DNA of 64,000 bases from Lachnospiraceae bacterium (GTDB lineage: Bacteria > Bacillota > Clostridia > Lachnospirales > Lachnospiraceae), in assembly GCA_014804365.1 (NCBI GenBank), contig JAAUZX010000051.1:1-64000 (forward strand), in the 5' to 3' direction. A program made the position numbers and the translations under genes. Within the stretch, counting starts at the first letter, position 1. Every line of letters begins with the position of its first letter. Below the pieces are notes generated by a model. That model made no database searches and was not told the origin of the DNA. It worked only from the letters and a program-made list of their open reading frames with translations. Positions 1 to 9,466 of this stretch are shown in pieces.

Positions 1-47
1 AGTGAAGCGTAAGCGGAAGTCACAGAAAACCCGAGACAGACATGCGC

Positions 48-72
48 GAAATTATGCAGAATGCATAATTTC
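48..72 (+). repeat. Perfect hairpin upstream of first gene
   Basis: A 10-bp perfect inverted repeat, GAAATTATGC at 48-57 and GCATAATTTC at 63-72, encloses a five-base loop. It sits just before a second hairpin at 81-119. No T tract follows, so it is not a standard terminator. The left edge of the window prevents me from seeing the gene it may follow. Confidence 0.6.
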
Positions 73-80
73 TGTGCATC

Positions 81-119
81 TACGTAACTGTGAAGAACAG
101 GGTTCTGAACAGTTACGTA
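81..119 (+). repeat. Repeat family C hairpin, copy 1
   Basis: An almost complete palindrome: CGTAACTGT pairs with ACAGTTACG, and inside it AGAAC pairs with GTTCT around a short loop. A second copy, with the same outer arms and the same GTGAAGAACAGGG centre, lies at 41687-41721. Both copies are about 40 bp upstream of a gene's start region. It may be a dispersed structured repeat or a leader-RNA hairpin; with two copies I cannot decide. Confidence 0.7.
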
Positions 120-150
120 ATGATAATAACAAATGTGGAGGTTACAAAAG

Positions 151-1035
151 GTGAATCTAAAAAAATGGCTGACAACAAACTCTACAGAAATACATACTGA
201 AAAGCTGGCGAAAATTTTGCTGGCAATATTTATTGCCGTGTTTTCCGTATTTGTATTGGCATATAAAATCCCCGAGCGCAGGTTTGTACAGGAGACCCTT
301 GAAAGCCTGGAAGAAAGCAAAACGACTGTTATGGAATTCTCCGGCGCAACAATAGCTGTTTCTCTGGCAATTACGGCACTTCCGGATGATTTTGGCAGTC
401 CGTTAGCTAACACTTTAGCGGATATGAACAAATATTTTATATTCATTTTTGCAGTTTTATATGTGGAAAAATTGATTGTTGTGGAAGGAATGAAACTTTC
501 ATTTGTCTATATCATACCGTTTGCATGCGGTCTTTATATACTATCGGTGTTGTCCGGAAAAGATATATTTAAGGTCTTTGCGTCAAAGCTGATGATTCTT
601 GGTTTGGCAGTTGTACTTGTAATACCGCTAAGTACACATTTTACGGAAAAAGTATGTGAAGATTATCTGGTTTATGTGGATGAGACAATATCGGAGGCTA
701 ATGCTGGAGCCGAAAAGGTTAATGGGGTCATGGCTTCAGGTGATGAGGGAACAACCGTTTTTGAAAAACTTACCGATGCATTTAAAACTGCTGTTCAGGG
801 AATATCAGATTTGATGACATATTTTGAAAATGTCTTAAAAAAATGTGTGAATTCCATTGCAATTATGATCGTGACGACATTTGTTCTGCCCATGATTGTT
901 TTGCTGCTTTTTCGGTGGCTGCTTAAGGAATTATTCAGTTTGAGCCTGCCGGCGGTGAACATCGTGCTGCCAAAAGAAAAGAATGACAAAAAGGCAATAG
1001 GAACAGATCAGGAGAAAGAGGAGGAAAAGCGATGA
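151..1035 (+). CDS. Multi-pass membrane protein of unknown function
   Basis: I do not recognise this protein family. I chose the GTG at 151 because a GGAGG at 137-141 lies 9 bases before it; the ATG at 133 overlaps that site. The product is about 294 residues. Hydrophobic stretches suggest a membrane segment near residues 20-37, several in the region of residues 90-175, and one near 238-258 (IAIMIVTTFVLPMIVLLLF). Between the last two lies a charged, probably extracytoplasmic or cytoplasmic loop. The tail is highly charged (many Lys and Glu). The stop overlaps the next start by four bases, so the two genes are probably translated together and may act together. Confidence 0.6.
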   Translation: MNLKKWLTTNSTEIHTEKLAKILLAIFIAVFSVFVLAYKIPERRFVQETLESLEESKTTVMEFSGATIAVSLAITALPDDFGSPLANTLADMNKYFIFIFAVLYVEKLIVVEGMKLSFVYIIPFACGLYILSVLSGKDIFKVFASKLMILGLAVVLVIPLSTHFTEKVCEDYLVYVDETISEANAGAEKVNGVMASGDEGTTVFEKLTDAFKTAVQGISDLMTYFENVLKKCVNSIAIMIVTTFVLPMIVLLLFRWLLKELFSLSLPAVNIVLPKEKNDKKAIGTDQEKEEEKR

Positions 1036-1721
1036 AGAGAGTACTCTTAAACAGTTCCTGTGTTGTCCTGTTCGTTTTGATTGTCGGCGTTCTGGTCTGG
1101 GGCAGGAACAATGCGATTCCGGTATTTCGTGAAACTTATGACGATGGGGTAGAACAGATTGATTTGGATACCATCTATCTGGAAGATAGCGGCGTGGAAG
1201 TCAATTTTTCAGAGATTCTTTTGGGAAAACAGGAAGAGACAAGGAAGCTTATTGTCAGTACGCAGGAGGCAACGGTATCGACCGAGCTTTCGGACAGATT
1301 GATTCAAAAACTTGATTTTGATTTTTTAAAGAAGACGCAGAAAGTCAGCTATACGGGGAAGGGTTATTTTGTTGTGGATCTCGACGATCTGACAGGGGAA
1401 GATATCATTGAGGATAAAGAAAAAAGGATAATTACCATTAAAATCGGACACGCGTATCTTCAGACCATCGAGATCGACCCTGACAAAGTAATTGTGGATG
1501 AAGTTAGAGAGGGATTATTGGCGCGCGGAGATATTGAGCTGACTGTGAAAGACTATAGCATAATTGAAAAGGAATTGAGAAGCCGGCTGGAGACGAAATT
1601 CAATACTGCCGAAAACGGACAGGTAGCCGATCATCTTGCGCTGAGGACGGTCAGAGAAGTTTATGAACCTATTATTAAGGCTATAGACCAAAGATACAGC
1701 GTTGTGGTGGAATTTAGGTGA
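1032..1721 (+). CDS. DUF4230-like membrane-anchored protein
   Basis: A 229-residue protein with one N-terminal membrane anchor (about residues 6-24, VLLNSSCVVLFVLIVGVLVW) and an exported soluble domain rich in beta strands. The segment around KVSYTGKGYFVVDLDDL, followed by alternating strands ending in a C-terminal helix and VVVEFR, resembles the DUF4230 family. That match is from memory of the family and is tentative. The start is ATG 1032, preceded by GAGGAGG. It overlaps the upstream membrane protein gene by four bases, so the two form a translationally coupled pair. No enzymatic motif is visible. Confidence 0.6.
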   Translation: MKRVLLNSSCVVLFVLIVGVLVWGRNNAIPVFRETYDDGVEQIDLDTIYLEDSGVEVNFSEILLGKQEETRKLIVSTQEATVSTELSDRLIQKLDFDFLKKTQKVSYTGKGYFVVDLDDLTGEDIIEDKEKRIITIKIGHAYLQTIEIDPDKVIVDEVREGLLARGDIELTVKDYSIIEKELRSRLETKFNTAENGQVADHLALRTVREVYEPIIKAIDQRYSVVVEFR

Positions 1722-1756
1722 TGTTTAAAGAAGAATGTTTAATCAGTTTGATTTCA

Positions 1757-1783
1757 TTGACTGCGGTATGTCGATTGTATAAT
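1757..1783 (+). promoter_or_regulatory. Possible promoter upstream of secreted protein gene
   Basis: TTGACT at 1757-1762 and TATAAT at 1778-1783 are separated by 15 bases, shorter than the ideal 17. The -10 box is perfect. It lies about 100 bases upstream of the gene starting at 1881. Confidence 0.4.
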
Positions 1784-1880
1784 GGCCAAAAACTGTCCAA
1801 AACTGCGGCTTCATAGAACAGGCGAAAATGATTTTATCTTTGTATGTTTTGTGGTAAAATTTTGAGAGAGGAGAAGTTCT

Positions 1881-2600
1881 ATGAGGAAAACCATAAAAAA
1901 TGCAGTATTTATCCTATTGTTTCTAACCTTAAGCGTTTCAACTGCGCTCTTGGCGTATCTGCACTTTTTCGCCTCAGATGACAAGGATCTTTCAGGGGAG
2001 TGGACTGCCAATATTGATATGACTGAGCAGGCTGCGGTCGCAGCTTTTAGCTGGCTTCAGGACATAGAAGGGGTTTCCGTCTCTTATGAGGAGATAGAGT
2101 CTTATATGCAAGGGTTGACTACAGAAGTCAATTTAACTTTTGAACAGACAGAACGCTCTGCGGGAATCTTCCAATGTAATATTTCACCGGAAAGCTATGA
2201 GGCATGCAATCAGGCTGCCTATGCGGCTTTTGCCACGGTATTTCAGGAACTTTTATCAGAGAGGCTTCGTATGACAGATTATGCGGGCAGTACGGACAAG
2301 GAAGCGACAGAGGCTCTTGTAACCGAAACTTTCGGGATGTCTACGGTTTCTTATTTGATGTCCTACGGTCCGACGTTGCTGCCTTCCCTGGAAGAGTTAC
2401 AGGCCGGGTATGACGGCAGCGGCACCTATGAAATAACAGACGATATTTTGACCAGACAGTTTGAGAACGGCGGGGCTGTCACCACAAAGGCGGAATACTA
2501 TATTCGGAAGGAGTCCAATCTGATCCTGTCCGAAGAAATCGATTCTGTCTCCGATGGTCCTTTGTCGGATTATTATCCTATAGTATATACTTTACAATAA
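1881..2600 (+). CDS. Membrane-anchored secreted protein, unknown
   Basis: A 239-residue protein starting at ATG 1881, with GAGGAG a few bases upstream. Residues 6-27 form one hydrophobic segment with no lipobox, so it is an uncleaved anchor or signal peptide. The remainder is hydrophilic and acidic and begins with the phrase DLSGEWTANIDMT. That phrase recalls small extracellular proteins built to measure or bind something on the surface, but I know no defined family for it. It stands alone: about 160 bases separate it from the previous gene and about 125 from the carboxypeptidase gene that follows. No catalytic motif is evident. Confidence 0.55.
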   Translation: MRKTIKNAVFILLFLTLSVSTALLAYLHFFASDDKDLSGEWTANIDMTEQAAVAAFSWLQDIEGVSVSYEEIESYMQGLTTEVNLTFEQTERSAGIFQCNISPESYEACNQAAYAAFATVFQELLSERLRMTDYAGSTDKEATEALVTETFGMSTVSYLMSYGPTLLPSLEELQAGYDGSGTYEITDDILTRQFENGGAVTTKAEYYIRKESNLILSEEIDSVSDGPLSDYYPIVYTLQ

Positions 2601-2726
2601 CCCTCAAATCAATAACCACCGGAGAAGATAACATGATCCGTAACAGTTCGGTAAATGTGCAGACCTGTCTGACCTGTTAGCATTATCCCTCATTTCTCTT
2701 GAAACTTGAGCGGGAAGGGAGATTCC

Positions 2727-4181
2727 ATGAAACTAATATTACAGAAAATAAGCGCCCTTATATTGTCCGTGATTTTGATCTGCTCCGTCCTTCCGATCAG
2801 GGCAGCCGCGAGCTTTGAAATTCCCGGTACCTGTCAGGTACAGGCGGATACCGGCGCTGCATACACGGTTAAAACCTTGGACTATAGCTATGATTACAAC
2901 ACGTATCTTTCGCTGCGAGACATGGCCATGCTTCTTAAGGATACGGACAAATCTTTCTCGCTGGAAATTACGGGTAGTACCGTCTCCTTGAATATAGGAA
3001 ATGTTTATATGCCGATAGGGGTGGAAAATACCCCTTGGGAAGATGATGAGAATCCGGATATTTCCCTGAGACGATACGAATTTAAAGTGAATGAACAAAC
3101 TGTATTTTACTATACAATGATTATGAAACTGCCATCCGGCGATTATGACTGCTTCATGATGGCAGCGGATCTGGCTATGATTCTGGATGTGAACATCACA
3201 GTGCCCGATGCAGGTTCCATGCAGATTCATACACAGGAGCCTTTCGACATCTCCCCGGTTTCTTTGGAAGAAGCAGGTTATTTCTACGGAGTCAACAGCG
3301 TGTTGGTAGGAGATGCCACGAACGGGGCAGTCTATTATCAGTATCAATCAGATATATCTTATCCCATAGCCAGCACTTCCAAGCTTATGACCTGCCTTTT
3401 GGCTATGGATGCGATCTCGGCAGTGCAGATCAGTCCTGAGGAGACAGTCACGATCTCCGAGGCAGTGCAGATGCTGTCCGAGTCAGGAGATGGGTTGATT
3501 CCCTTGGAGGCCGGAGAACAGATTACGGTGCAGGAGCTTTTGCTGGGAGCGCTTCTGCCTTCCAGTAACGAATGCGCCTTGTGTCTGGCGGAGGCGATTG
3601 CCGGTTCGGAGGAAGCTTTCGTCGGGATGATGAATCAGAAAGCGCGGGAGCTGGGACTGTCCCAGACAATCTTTTACAACAGTAACGGTCTGCCTACTTA
3701 CACGGAAGATGTCGTTCCGGCAAAGCGCCAGAACAGCATGAGTGCGGAGGATATGTTCCGGCTGGTATCTTACCTATTGAAGGTCTATCCTCAGATTACG
3801 GACATCACTTCGCTGGAAAAAGCTACTTTAGAGTCTCTCGACCTTGAGGTGAGCAATACAAACCCGCTTCTGCGCAATCTGCCTGAGGTCACCGGCTTGA
3901 AAACCGGAACCACCAACAAGGCCGGAGCCTGTCTGGTTACATCCCTGACCGCGGACGACGGAACCGGGGAGCATGATCTGGTAGTGATTGTGCTGGGCAC
4001 CGAGGATTCCATAGAGAGAGGGCGTGTTTCGGGTTTGCTGGCAAGATATGCGCTGAATGCCTTTTATACGGGCGTAGAAGAAGCGGAAAGCGGTACGGCA
4101 GGACAGACTTTCGGAGATTTACCCACCCATGCCGAAGCGGCAGTAGAACGGATTCTTCGGACTGCAAAGAGAAAGGGATGA
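2727..4181 (+). CDS. D-alanyl-D-alanine carboxypeptidase (peptidase S11)
   Basis: Penicillin-binding protein that trims the terminal D-alanine from peptidoglycan stem peptides outside the membrane. All three family motifs are present: SxxK at residues 216-219 (STSK), SxN at 279-281 (SSN) and KTG at 392-394. The ATG at 2727 is preceded by GGGAAGGGAG and followed by a signal peptide (about residues 1-29, ending in a run of Ala). Residues about 30-165 form an added N-terminal domain with the pattern SLRDMAMLLKDTDKSFSLEI, similar to copper-amine-oxidase N-terminal-like stalk domains common in Clostridia. The protein is therefore 484 residues, longer than a minimal DacF. It is the first of a run of envelope genes, separated by about 70 bases from the next. 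Confidence 0.88.
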   Translation: MKLILQKISALILSVILICSVLPIRAAASFEIPGTCQVQADTGAAYTVKTLDYSYDYNTYLSLRDMAMLLKDTDKSFSLEITGSTVSLNIGNVYMPIGVENTPWEDDENPDISLRRYEFKVNEQTVFYYTMIMKLPSGDYDCFMMAADLAMILDVNITVPDAGSMQIHTQEPFDISPVSLEEAGYFYGVNSVLVGDATNGAVYYQYQSDISYPIASTSKLMTCLLAMDAISAVQISPEETVTISEAVQMLSESGDGLIPLEAGEQITVQELLLGALLPSSNECALCLAEAIAGSEEAFVGMMNQKARELGLSQTIFYNSNGLPTYTEDVVPAKRQNSMSAEDMFRLVSYLLKVYPQITDITSLEKATLESLDLEVSNTNPLLRNLPEVTGLKTGTTNKAGACLVTSLTADDGTGEHDLVVIVLGTEDSIERGRVSGLLARYALNAFYTGVEEAESGTAGQTFGDLPTHAEAAVERILRTAKRKG

Positions 4182-4251
4182 AGATTTTTAAGGCATCATA
4201 GGTGCAAGTATAAAGAAATTACATTAGAAGAAAAACGGAAAGGGAACAGAC

Positions 4252-6237
4252 ATGGGAAATAAAATCAGAATAAACCAAAGGCTTTTCAGGCTTTTTATCT
4301 TTGGAATTATTTTATGCGGTGTATACATGGGAAGAGCAGGTCTGACGGTTAGGGCCGCAGAGCAGGCATTTGTCATAGAGGCCAAGATGCTGCCCTCAGA
4401 TCAGAATGCCTATGAGATCCAGCTGAAAGTTGAAAATCAGGGGCAGGACTGGGAAGGAACCGTGCGGCTGATGATGAGACAAGACTACTATGGGAGGCTC
4501 AATGACTGTGCTTATGATACGGAATTGTCTCTTCCGCAGGGCAGTACGAAACAGTTTGTGGTGAAGGTGCCCAAGGACAGCATAGATCGTACAGATGCGA
4601 TTGTGCAGGTAATTCTTTTGGATAAAAAGGCTGACAAGGTAGCGGATAAGGAGTTTGGGCGGCTGTTACAGACGGAAGCTGCTGTCCTGACCATGGGGAT
4701 TCTGAGTGATGAATATACGTCGTTGACCTATCTGGATATGGGAGGAAAAGAATTTAGCTATTATGGGAAGAATTACCCGATCAGGCTGGAGGAACTGGAT
4801 CAGGACAAGCTGGCAGATTCACTGGCTGCCATAGATTTTCTGGTTATTGACAGTTATAACACCGGTGTTCTGTCGGACAGGGTTTTAGAAGATATCAGGC
4901 AGTGGCGGGATAACGGAGGCATGCTGATCATCGGTACGGGAAGCAGCGCACAGGAAGTACTGGCGGGTTTTGATGATCTGGGAATCCAATGTTCCAAAGT
5001 CTATGACCCGGGAGCAGGCACATATGATTCCAGAGATTATGTGGATGTATCGCAGCTTCACATGGCGGAACTTACGGATGTGAACAGTAAATACAAAACC
5101 ACCTATGACATGTCGATCCTAATGTGCTCTGAGGGGGACGGCGCTGTGGGGATACTGCCGTATTCGCTGTCGGAAGCGGCGAAGCTTAACGCCGCCGGGA
5201 CCTATGAGCTGCAGAAAGAATTCGTGGAGAGCATGTTACGGCAGGTCAGTAATTGTGCAAGTGCCCGTCACGGATCGGGTCAATATATTTCCATTTATGA
5301 CAATATGTATTTTCTCACAGAAATCAGCGGCTATCTGGGGAACGGTAACAACCGCCTGCAGTTCGGATGGTTGAAAGTGATTGTGATCCTGTATGTGATT
5401 TTTGTAGGTCCCGTTCTGTACCTGATCTTACGTTTTGTAGGGAAACGGGATCTCTACTGGATCGCGGTGCCGGTGACGACGCTCGTGGGAATCTTTCTGG
5501 TATACTTTGCAGGAAGAGGGTTTGAGGTGGTGAGCACCAATGTATACTCTGTGACGGTAGAAAATCTTACCGGAGGAGGACATGCCCAGACTTATCTGCG
5601 CTGCTATGATGCCGGTCACAAAGAGTGGGAACTGCGTCTGGCGGAAGGGTGTGAATATGCGGGACCTTTGTCGGACAGTAATTATAAAAGCAGTGATGAA
5701 AGCTATTTCTACCGTATCCGGAAGGAAGGAGACAGACTTTTCATCGGTCTCAATCCGTCCGTCGGCTTTGAGGATGGTTATTTTCAGGCAGGTATTGCGG
5801 GGGAGAGGGAACAAGGCAGTATTTACAGCGATCTGTACAAGGATAGAAGGAAGCGCATCAGAGGAACAGTTACCAATAAAACCATGCAGGATTTTAAATA
5901 TTTTGCAGTGACCATAGGGGACGAACTGTTTGTCTATAAGAATCTTCCGGCAGGAGCGGAGGTTAAGCTGGAGGATACGGAGGTGGTATATAAGAATGAC
6001 GGCTTGTACAGCAATAGCATGTCGGGCTACTATTACGGTTTTATACGGGAAGTCCTAAGCGGCGAAATGGCGAATGACGTGGATATCTTAACCGCTTTGG
6101 GTATGGGAGTCTATGCTGCGTATTCCGCGGGAGATCCGGATAGGACGGTGATCATCGGGGTGACCGAGGACTGGCATAAGGTGGTAGACGACCAGTGCAA
6201 TGAGGTGTCTTACGGATGTCTCTATGCGGTTCAATAG
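4252..6237 (+). CDS. Exported membrane protein linked to ABC-2 exporter
   Basis: A 661-residue protein with a signal peptide (about 1-36) and two adjacent membrane segments near residues 374-393 and 402-421. There is a large domain on each side of that pair. Residues about 195-245 (FLVIDSYNTGVLSDRV, then GGMLIIGTGSS) look like a glutamine-amidotransferase-like fold without an obvious nucleophile; the same fold type recurs in the giant VWA protein downstream. The gene is followed directly by an ABC ATPase whose start lies 21 bases after this stop, then by an ABC-2 permease. I infer it is a surface partner of that exporter in an envelope operon. No specific substrate can be read from the sequence. 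Confidence 0.6.
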   Translation: MGNKIRINQRLFRLFIFGIILCGVYMGRAGLTVRAAEQAFVIEAKMLPSDQNAYEIQLKVENQGQDWEGTVRLMMRQDYYGRLNDCAYDTELSLPQGSTKQFVVKVPKDSIDRTDAIVQVILLDKKADKVADKEFGRLLQTEAAVLTMGILSDEYTSLTYLDMGGKEFSYYGKNYPIRLEELDQDKLADSLAAIDFLVIDSYNTGVLSDRVLEDIRQWRDNGGMLIIGTGSSAQEVLAGFDDLGIQCSKVYDPGAGTYDSRDYVDVSQLHMAELTDVNSKYKTTYDMSILMCSEGDGAVGILPYSLSEAAKLNAAGTYELQKEFVESMLRQVSNCASARHGSGQYISIYDNMYFLTEISGYLGNGNNRLQFGWLKVIVILYVIFVGPVLYLILRFVGKRDLYWIAVPVTTLVGIFLVYFAGRGFEVVSTNVYSVTVENLTGGGHAQTYLRCYDAGHKEWELRLAEGCEYAGPLSDSNYKSSDESYFYRIRKEGDRLFIGLNPSVGFEDGYFQAGIAGEREQGSIYSDLYKDRRKRIRGTVTNKTMQDFKYFAVTIGDELFVYKNLPAGAEVKLEDTEVVYKNDGLYSNSMSGYYYGFIREVLSGEMANDVDILTALGMGVYAAYSAGDPDRTVIIGVTEDWHKVVDDQCNEVSYGCLYAVQ

Positions 6238-6257
6238 AGAAAGGCAAGGGTATCGGT

Positions 6258-7184
6258 ATGCTGTATATTAATGATCTGACGAAAAATTATGGTTCTTTTA
6301 CGGCGGTAAATCACTTGTCGCTGCATATCCCCGAGGGGGATCTGTTTGGCTTTGTAGGCCCTAACGGCGCGGGGAAGACGACTACGATACGGATCGTCTG
6401 CGGGCTGCTTCGGGCAAGCGGCGGTTCGGTAAGGATCGGCGGAACTGCAGCGGCGGTGGGAAGTAAGGCGATGAAAAGGATGATCGGCTATGTACCCGAT
6501 TTTTTCGGTGTATATGACAATTTGAAGGTGCGGGAGTATATGGATATGTATGGCTCCATGTACGGAATGGATTCCCGGGATATTGCCAAACTGACCGATG
6601 ATCTGCTGGAGCTTGTCAATCTTTCGGATAAAAAGGAAGAGTATGTGGACACGCTCTCCCGCGGAATGAAACAGCGTCTCTGTGTGGCGAGGGCTTTGCT
6701 GCACAATCCGAAGCTGCTGATCTTGGATGAACCGAGTTCAGGGCTTGACCCCAGAGCCAGGGTGGAAATGAAAGAATTACTGAAAAATCTTCACTCCATG
6801 GGCAAGACCATTGTGATCAGTTCCCATATTCTCTCGGAGCTTTCGGAGATGTGTAACAGCATCGGTATCATGAACCGCGGACAACTGATTACGGCCGGCA
6901 GGATCGAAGATATCATGCAGCAGCTATCAGGCGGTAAGAGGATGCACATACAGGTTGCTTCAGGTATGGAGAGTGCCGTAAGGATTTTGAAGGAGCAGGT
7001 GAGCACCCGGATAGAGTCTGTCAGAGAAAATGAGATTATTATGGTATTTAACGGTGCGGATGAGGAAATCAGTGCTCTGATTGGGCTGATGATTCAGAAT
7101 CAGGTTGTTCTTACGGGTTTTTACAGAGAGGAAGGCAGTCTGGAATCCTTATTCATGCAATTGACGGGAGGTGGCGCACAGTGA
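6258..7184 (+). CDS. ABC-2 type transporter ATP-binding protein
   Basis: ATPase subunit of an ABC exporter. It shows Walker A (GPNGAGKTT), the signature sequence LSRGMKQRL, Walker B (LLILDEPSSGLDP) and a switch histidine in SSHIL. The ATG at 6258 starts the canonical MLYINDLTKNYG, giving 308 residues; in-frame codons further upstream lie inside the preceding gene. A regulatory C-terminal domain of about 90 residues follows the ATPase core, as is usual in this drug/antibiotic- or envelope-type subfamily. Its end overlaps the permease gene start by four bases, so the two subunits are translationally coupled. Substrate is unknown; the neighbours point to an envelope function. Confidence 0.85.
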   Translation: MLYINDLTKNYGSFTAVNHLSLHIPEGDLFGFVGPNGAGKTTTIRIVCGLLRASGGSVRIGGTAAAVGSKAMKRMIGYVPDFFGVYDNLKVREYMDMYGSMYGMDSRDIAKLTDDLLELVNLSDKKEEYVDTLSRGMKQRLCVARALLHNPKLLILDEPSSGLDPRARVEMKELLKNLHSMGKTIVISSHILSELSEMCNSIGIMNRGQLITAGRIEDIMQQLSGGKRMHIQVASGMESAVRILKEQVSTRIESVRENEIIMVFNGADEEISALIGLMIQNQVVLTGFYREEGSLESLFMQLTGGGAQ

Positions 7185-8083
7185 AACTGAGGTGGAATCC
7201 TATTGTGAAAAAAGATCTTCAGGTAACAGCCCGCAGTATGCGTATAAGCTGGGGACTGTTTGCCTATGAAGCGGTGCTGACGATGACCTTTATTATGGCA
7301 TTGTCGATCATACAGCGGTCGAGCGGAGTTTTTTACGGCAACGGTAATGTCTATGGCAAACTGATCTATCTGTTTCCGGCGCTCGCCGTTGCACAGGTAT
7401 GTATTATCGCAATGATCGTACCTGTCATTACAGCATCGTCAATCTCAGGCGAGAAGGAACGGCAGACTTTTGATATTATGTTGACCACGTGCATGTCACC
7501 TTTTTCCATCGTGTTAGGAAAGGTGATGTCTGCAGTGCTGCGGATCTTGTTTTTTGTGGTAGCCGGAATGCCGATTATGGCGTTAGCCTTCGTGGTGGGT
7601 GGTCTGAGTTGGAGCTATTTGTTTTACTTTGTGCTTACCATTATCCTTCTGTCGGTACTTTCGGGCAGTATCGGAATCCTTTGTTCCGCTATCTGCCGTC
7701 GGTCTATAACGGCTGTTATATTATCCTATGCATTTTATTTTGTTATTTATGGATTGACGTTCCTTCCTATGTTACTGAAATTGTTTATGACGCATGCGGA
7801 AAACGTGGGTGAATCTATGCTGCTGTTGCTGTTTAATCCCATCATATTTTATGAGGAATTTTTTATGCAGCTTATGACAGGCAATTCGGTTTTCGGACAA
7901 AGCGGTTCCATGTTTTCAAGGGATGAAGTGGGATTTATAACCTATCATTTATCACAGGGCAAGGCATGGGTGTTTGTGTCGGCCGCATGTATTTTCCTGT
8001 TATCGCTTCTGCTTTTAATGGCAGCCGCATGGAAGGTGAATCCTATGCATTCCTCATCAGGTAGGAGACGTAAAAAGAAATAG
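7181..8083 (+). CDS. ABC-2 type transporter permease
   Basis: A 300-residue integral membrane protein with about six hydrophobic segments. The GEKERQTFDIMLTTCMSP motif (residues about 90-107) is typical of ABC-2 permeases, marking the coupling region next to the ATPase. It starts with a four-base overlap to the ATPase gene and ends in a basic tail (RRRKKK). It is the membrane half of the exporter encoded by 6258-7184. The next gene begins within 20 bases, so the operon continues. Confidence 0.8.
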   Translation: MKLRWNPIVKKDLQVTARSMRISWGLFAYEAVLTMTFIMALSIIQRSSGVFYGNGNVYGKLIYLFPALAVAQVCIIAMIVPVITASSISGEKERQTFDIMLTTCMSPFSIVLGKVMSAVLRILFFVVAGMPIMALAFVVGGLSWSYLFYFVLTIILLSVLSGSIGILCSAICRRSITAVILSYAFYFVIYGLTFLPMLLKLFMTHAENVGESMLLLLFNPIIFYEEFFMQLMTGNSVFGQSGSMFSRDEVGFITYHLSQGKAWVFVSAACIFLLSLLLLMAAAWKVNPMHSSSGRRRKKK

Positions 8084-8101
8084 AAAGTTGTGGGTATTAG
8101 T

Positions 8102-9445
8102 ATGGAGCAGAGAGAGTTTCTGAGGATAATACGAGCCTGCCGGCGCAGGATGAATATTGCAGATTTTGTGAAAAAATCAGTTTTTGCGCTGAGTATCGGT
8201 GCAGGGGCGGGGATCATTCTGCAGGCGGTGGCGTTTTTTGTGCCGCTTTATTATGCCGATCTTTATATGGTACTGGCGTTTTTGTTGGCTGAGTTGTCGG
8301 CGTTCACGGTGATGCTTGTAAAGCAGACGACCATGGAGCAGGCGGCTCTTCGGATGGACGGCTTCGGCTTTGAGGAACGGATCGTTACGGCGTATGAGCA
8401 GCTTGATAAAGAAGGGACACTGGTCGGACTTCAGCGGGAGGATGCCATGAAACAGTTGAGGGAGCATGGGGATAGGATTCATATTCCTCTTATGCCTTCC
8501 CTGAAAAGGACGGCCCTGCTTCTTATGCTGGTTATGATTTCAGTGGGACTCTCCATGCTTCCTTCCGCAGCAAAAGACCGTGCAGGAGAACTTCACAACA
8601 TAAGGGAAGAGGCGCGGGAGAAAGAGGATGAAATAGAAGAGTTCATAGAAGCACTGGAACAGCTGGAACAGGAGGAATTGACCAAGGAGCAGCAGGAGGT
8701 GCTGCGGGAGATGGCGGAGAGCCTTGAATCCTCACTTTCAGAGTATCAGCAGGCGGTTTCAGAGGAGATGTTGTCGGCGGCATCCCGGAAGCTGGATTAT
8801 AAATACGAAAATATGAGCAGTCAATTATCTGATCTCATACAGGAACTGCAAAACGGCGCGGGAGTTTCGATCGCTTCAGCGGACGCTATGGAGGAATTGG
8901 CGGATCAGCTTAAGAAGATGCGTGACGAGAGGCTTGCACGGGGCGATGGGTCCAAGACATGGCAGGGAGGTTCAAGCGGTGATGACCAGGCTGGTCAAGA
9001 GGACGGTACCGGTGACGGAAACAGTCAGAGCGGACAAGGCGGCGATGGTGACGGGAACGGTCAGAGCGGACAAGGCGGAGTCGGTGACGGGAACGGTCAA
9101 GACGGACAAAGCGGCGATGGTAACGGAAGCGGTCAGAACGGGCAGGGCGAAGGCGGCAGTTCCGGAAATGGCAGAGGAGATGGCAGCAGCAGTACGCCCC
9201 ACGATTATGTCAGTGTTCCCAATGCTGTTGCAGACAGCGGGAATCTCACGGGGAATGTGGGAAGTCATGAGACATCAGAGTTTTTCCGTGCCCAGAACGG
9301 GTTGAACTGGGAAGGGGAGCATACATCTTATGAGGCGGTGATCGGAAGTTATGAGCAGAATGCTTATGAGGGGATTGCGGCGGAGCGGTATCCGAGCGGG
9401 ATGGAGGATATTATAAAGGAGTATTTTGCGAGTTTTAATAATTAG
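8102..9445 (+). CDS. Membrane coiled-coil protein with GQ-rich repeat
   Basis: I do not recognise the family. The ATG at 8102 gives 447 residues; a GTG four codons earlier is an alternative, and neither has a strong ribosome binding site. Two hydrophobic segments lie near residues 30-75 and a third near 140-157. Then comes a long acidic coiled coil (about 160-260, many Glu, Gln and Leu) and a low-complexity Gly/Asp/Asn/Gln stretch. The low-complexity stretch is made of four 36-bp tandem repeats at 9011-9154. The C-terminal 80 residues are ordinary. Proteins of this layout often accompany MoxR/DUF58/VWA genes in Clostridia, and the MoxR gene follows after 230 bases. A structural or scaffolding role at the membrane is my inference. 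Confidence 0.55.
   Translation: MEQREFLRIIRACRRRMNIADFVKKSVFALSIGAGAGIILQAVAFFVPLYYADLYMVLAFLLAELSAFTVMLVKQTTMEQAALRMDGFGFEERIVTAYEQLDKEGTLVGLQREDAMKQLREHGDRIHIPLMPSLKRTALLLMLVMISVGLSMLPSAAKDRAGELHNIREEAREKEDEIEEFIEALEQLEQEELTKEQQEVLREMAESLESSLSEYQQAVSEEMLSAASRKLDYKYENMSSQLSDLIQELQNGAGVSIASADAMEELADQLKKMRDERLARGDGSKTWQGGSSGDDQAGQEDGTGDGNSQSGQGGDGDGNGQSGQGGVGDGNGQDGQSGDGNGSGQNGQGEGGSSGNGRGDGSSSTPHDYVSVPNAVADSGNLTGNVGSHETSEFFRAQNGLNWEGEHTSYEAVIGSYEQNAYEGIAAERYPSGMEDIIKEYFASFNN
9011..9154 (+). repeat. Four 36-bp in-frame tandem repeats
   Basis: Four consecutive 36-bp units at 9011-9046, 9047-9082, 9083-9118 and 9119-9154 encode the 12-residue pattern GDGNGQSGQGGD with small variations. Because 36 is divisible by three, gain or loss of units would change linker length without a frameshift. 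Confidence 0.85.
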
Positions 9446-9466
9446 AGTAATGCATTAAGTCAAACC

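Noticed and set aside
2601-2726. Gap before the carboxypeptidase searched for repeats and promoters
   Set aside because: Nothing convincing seen.
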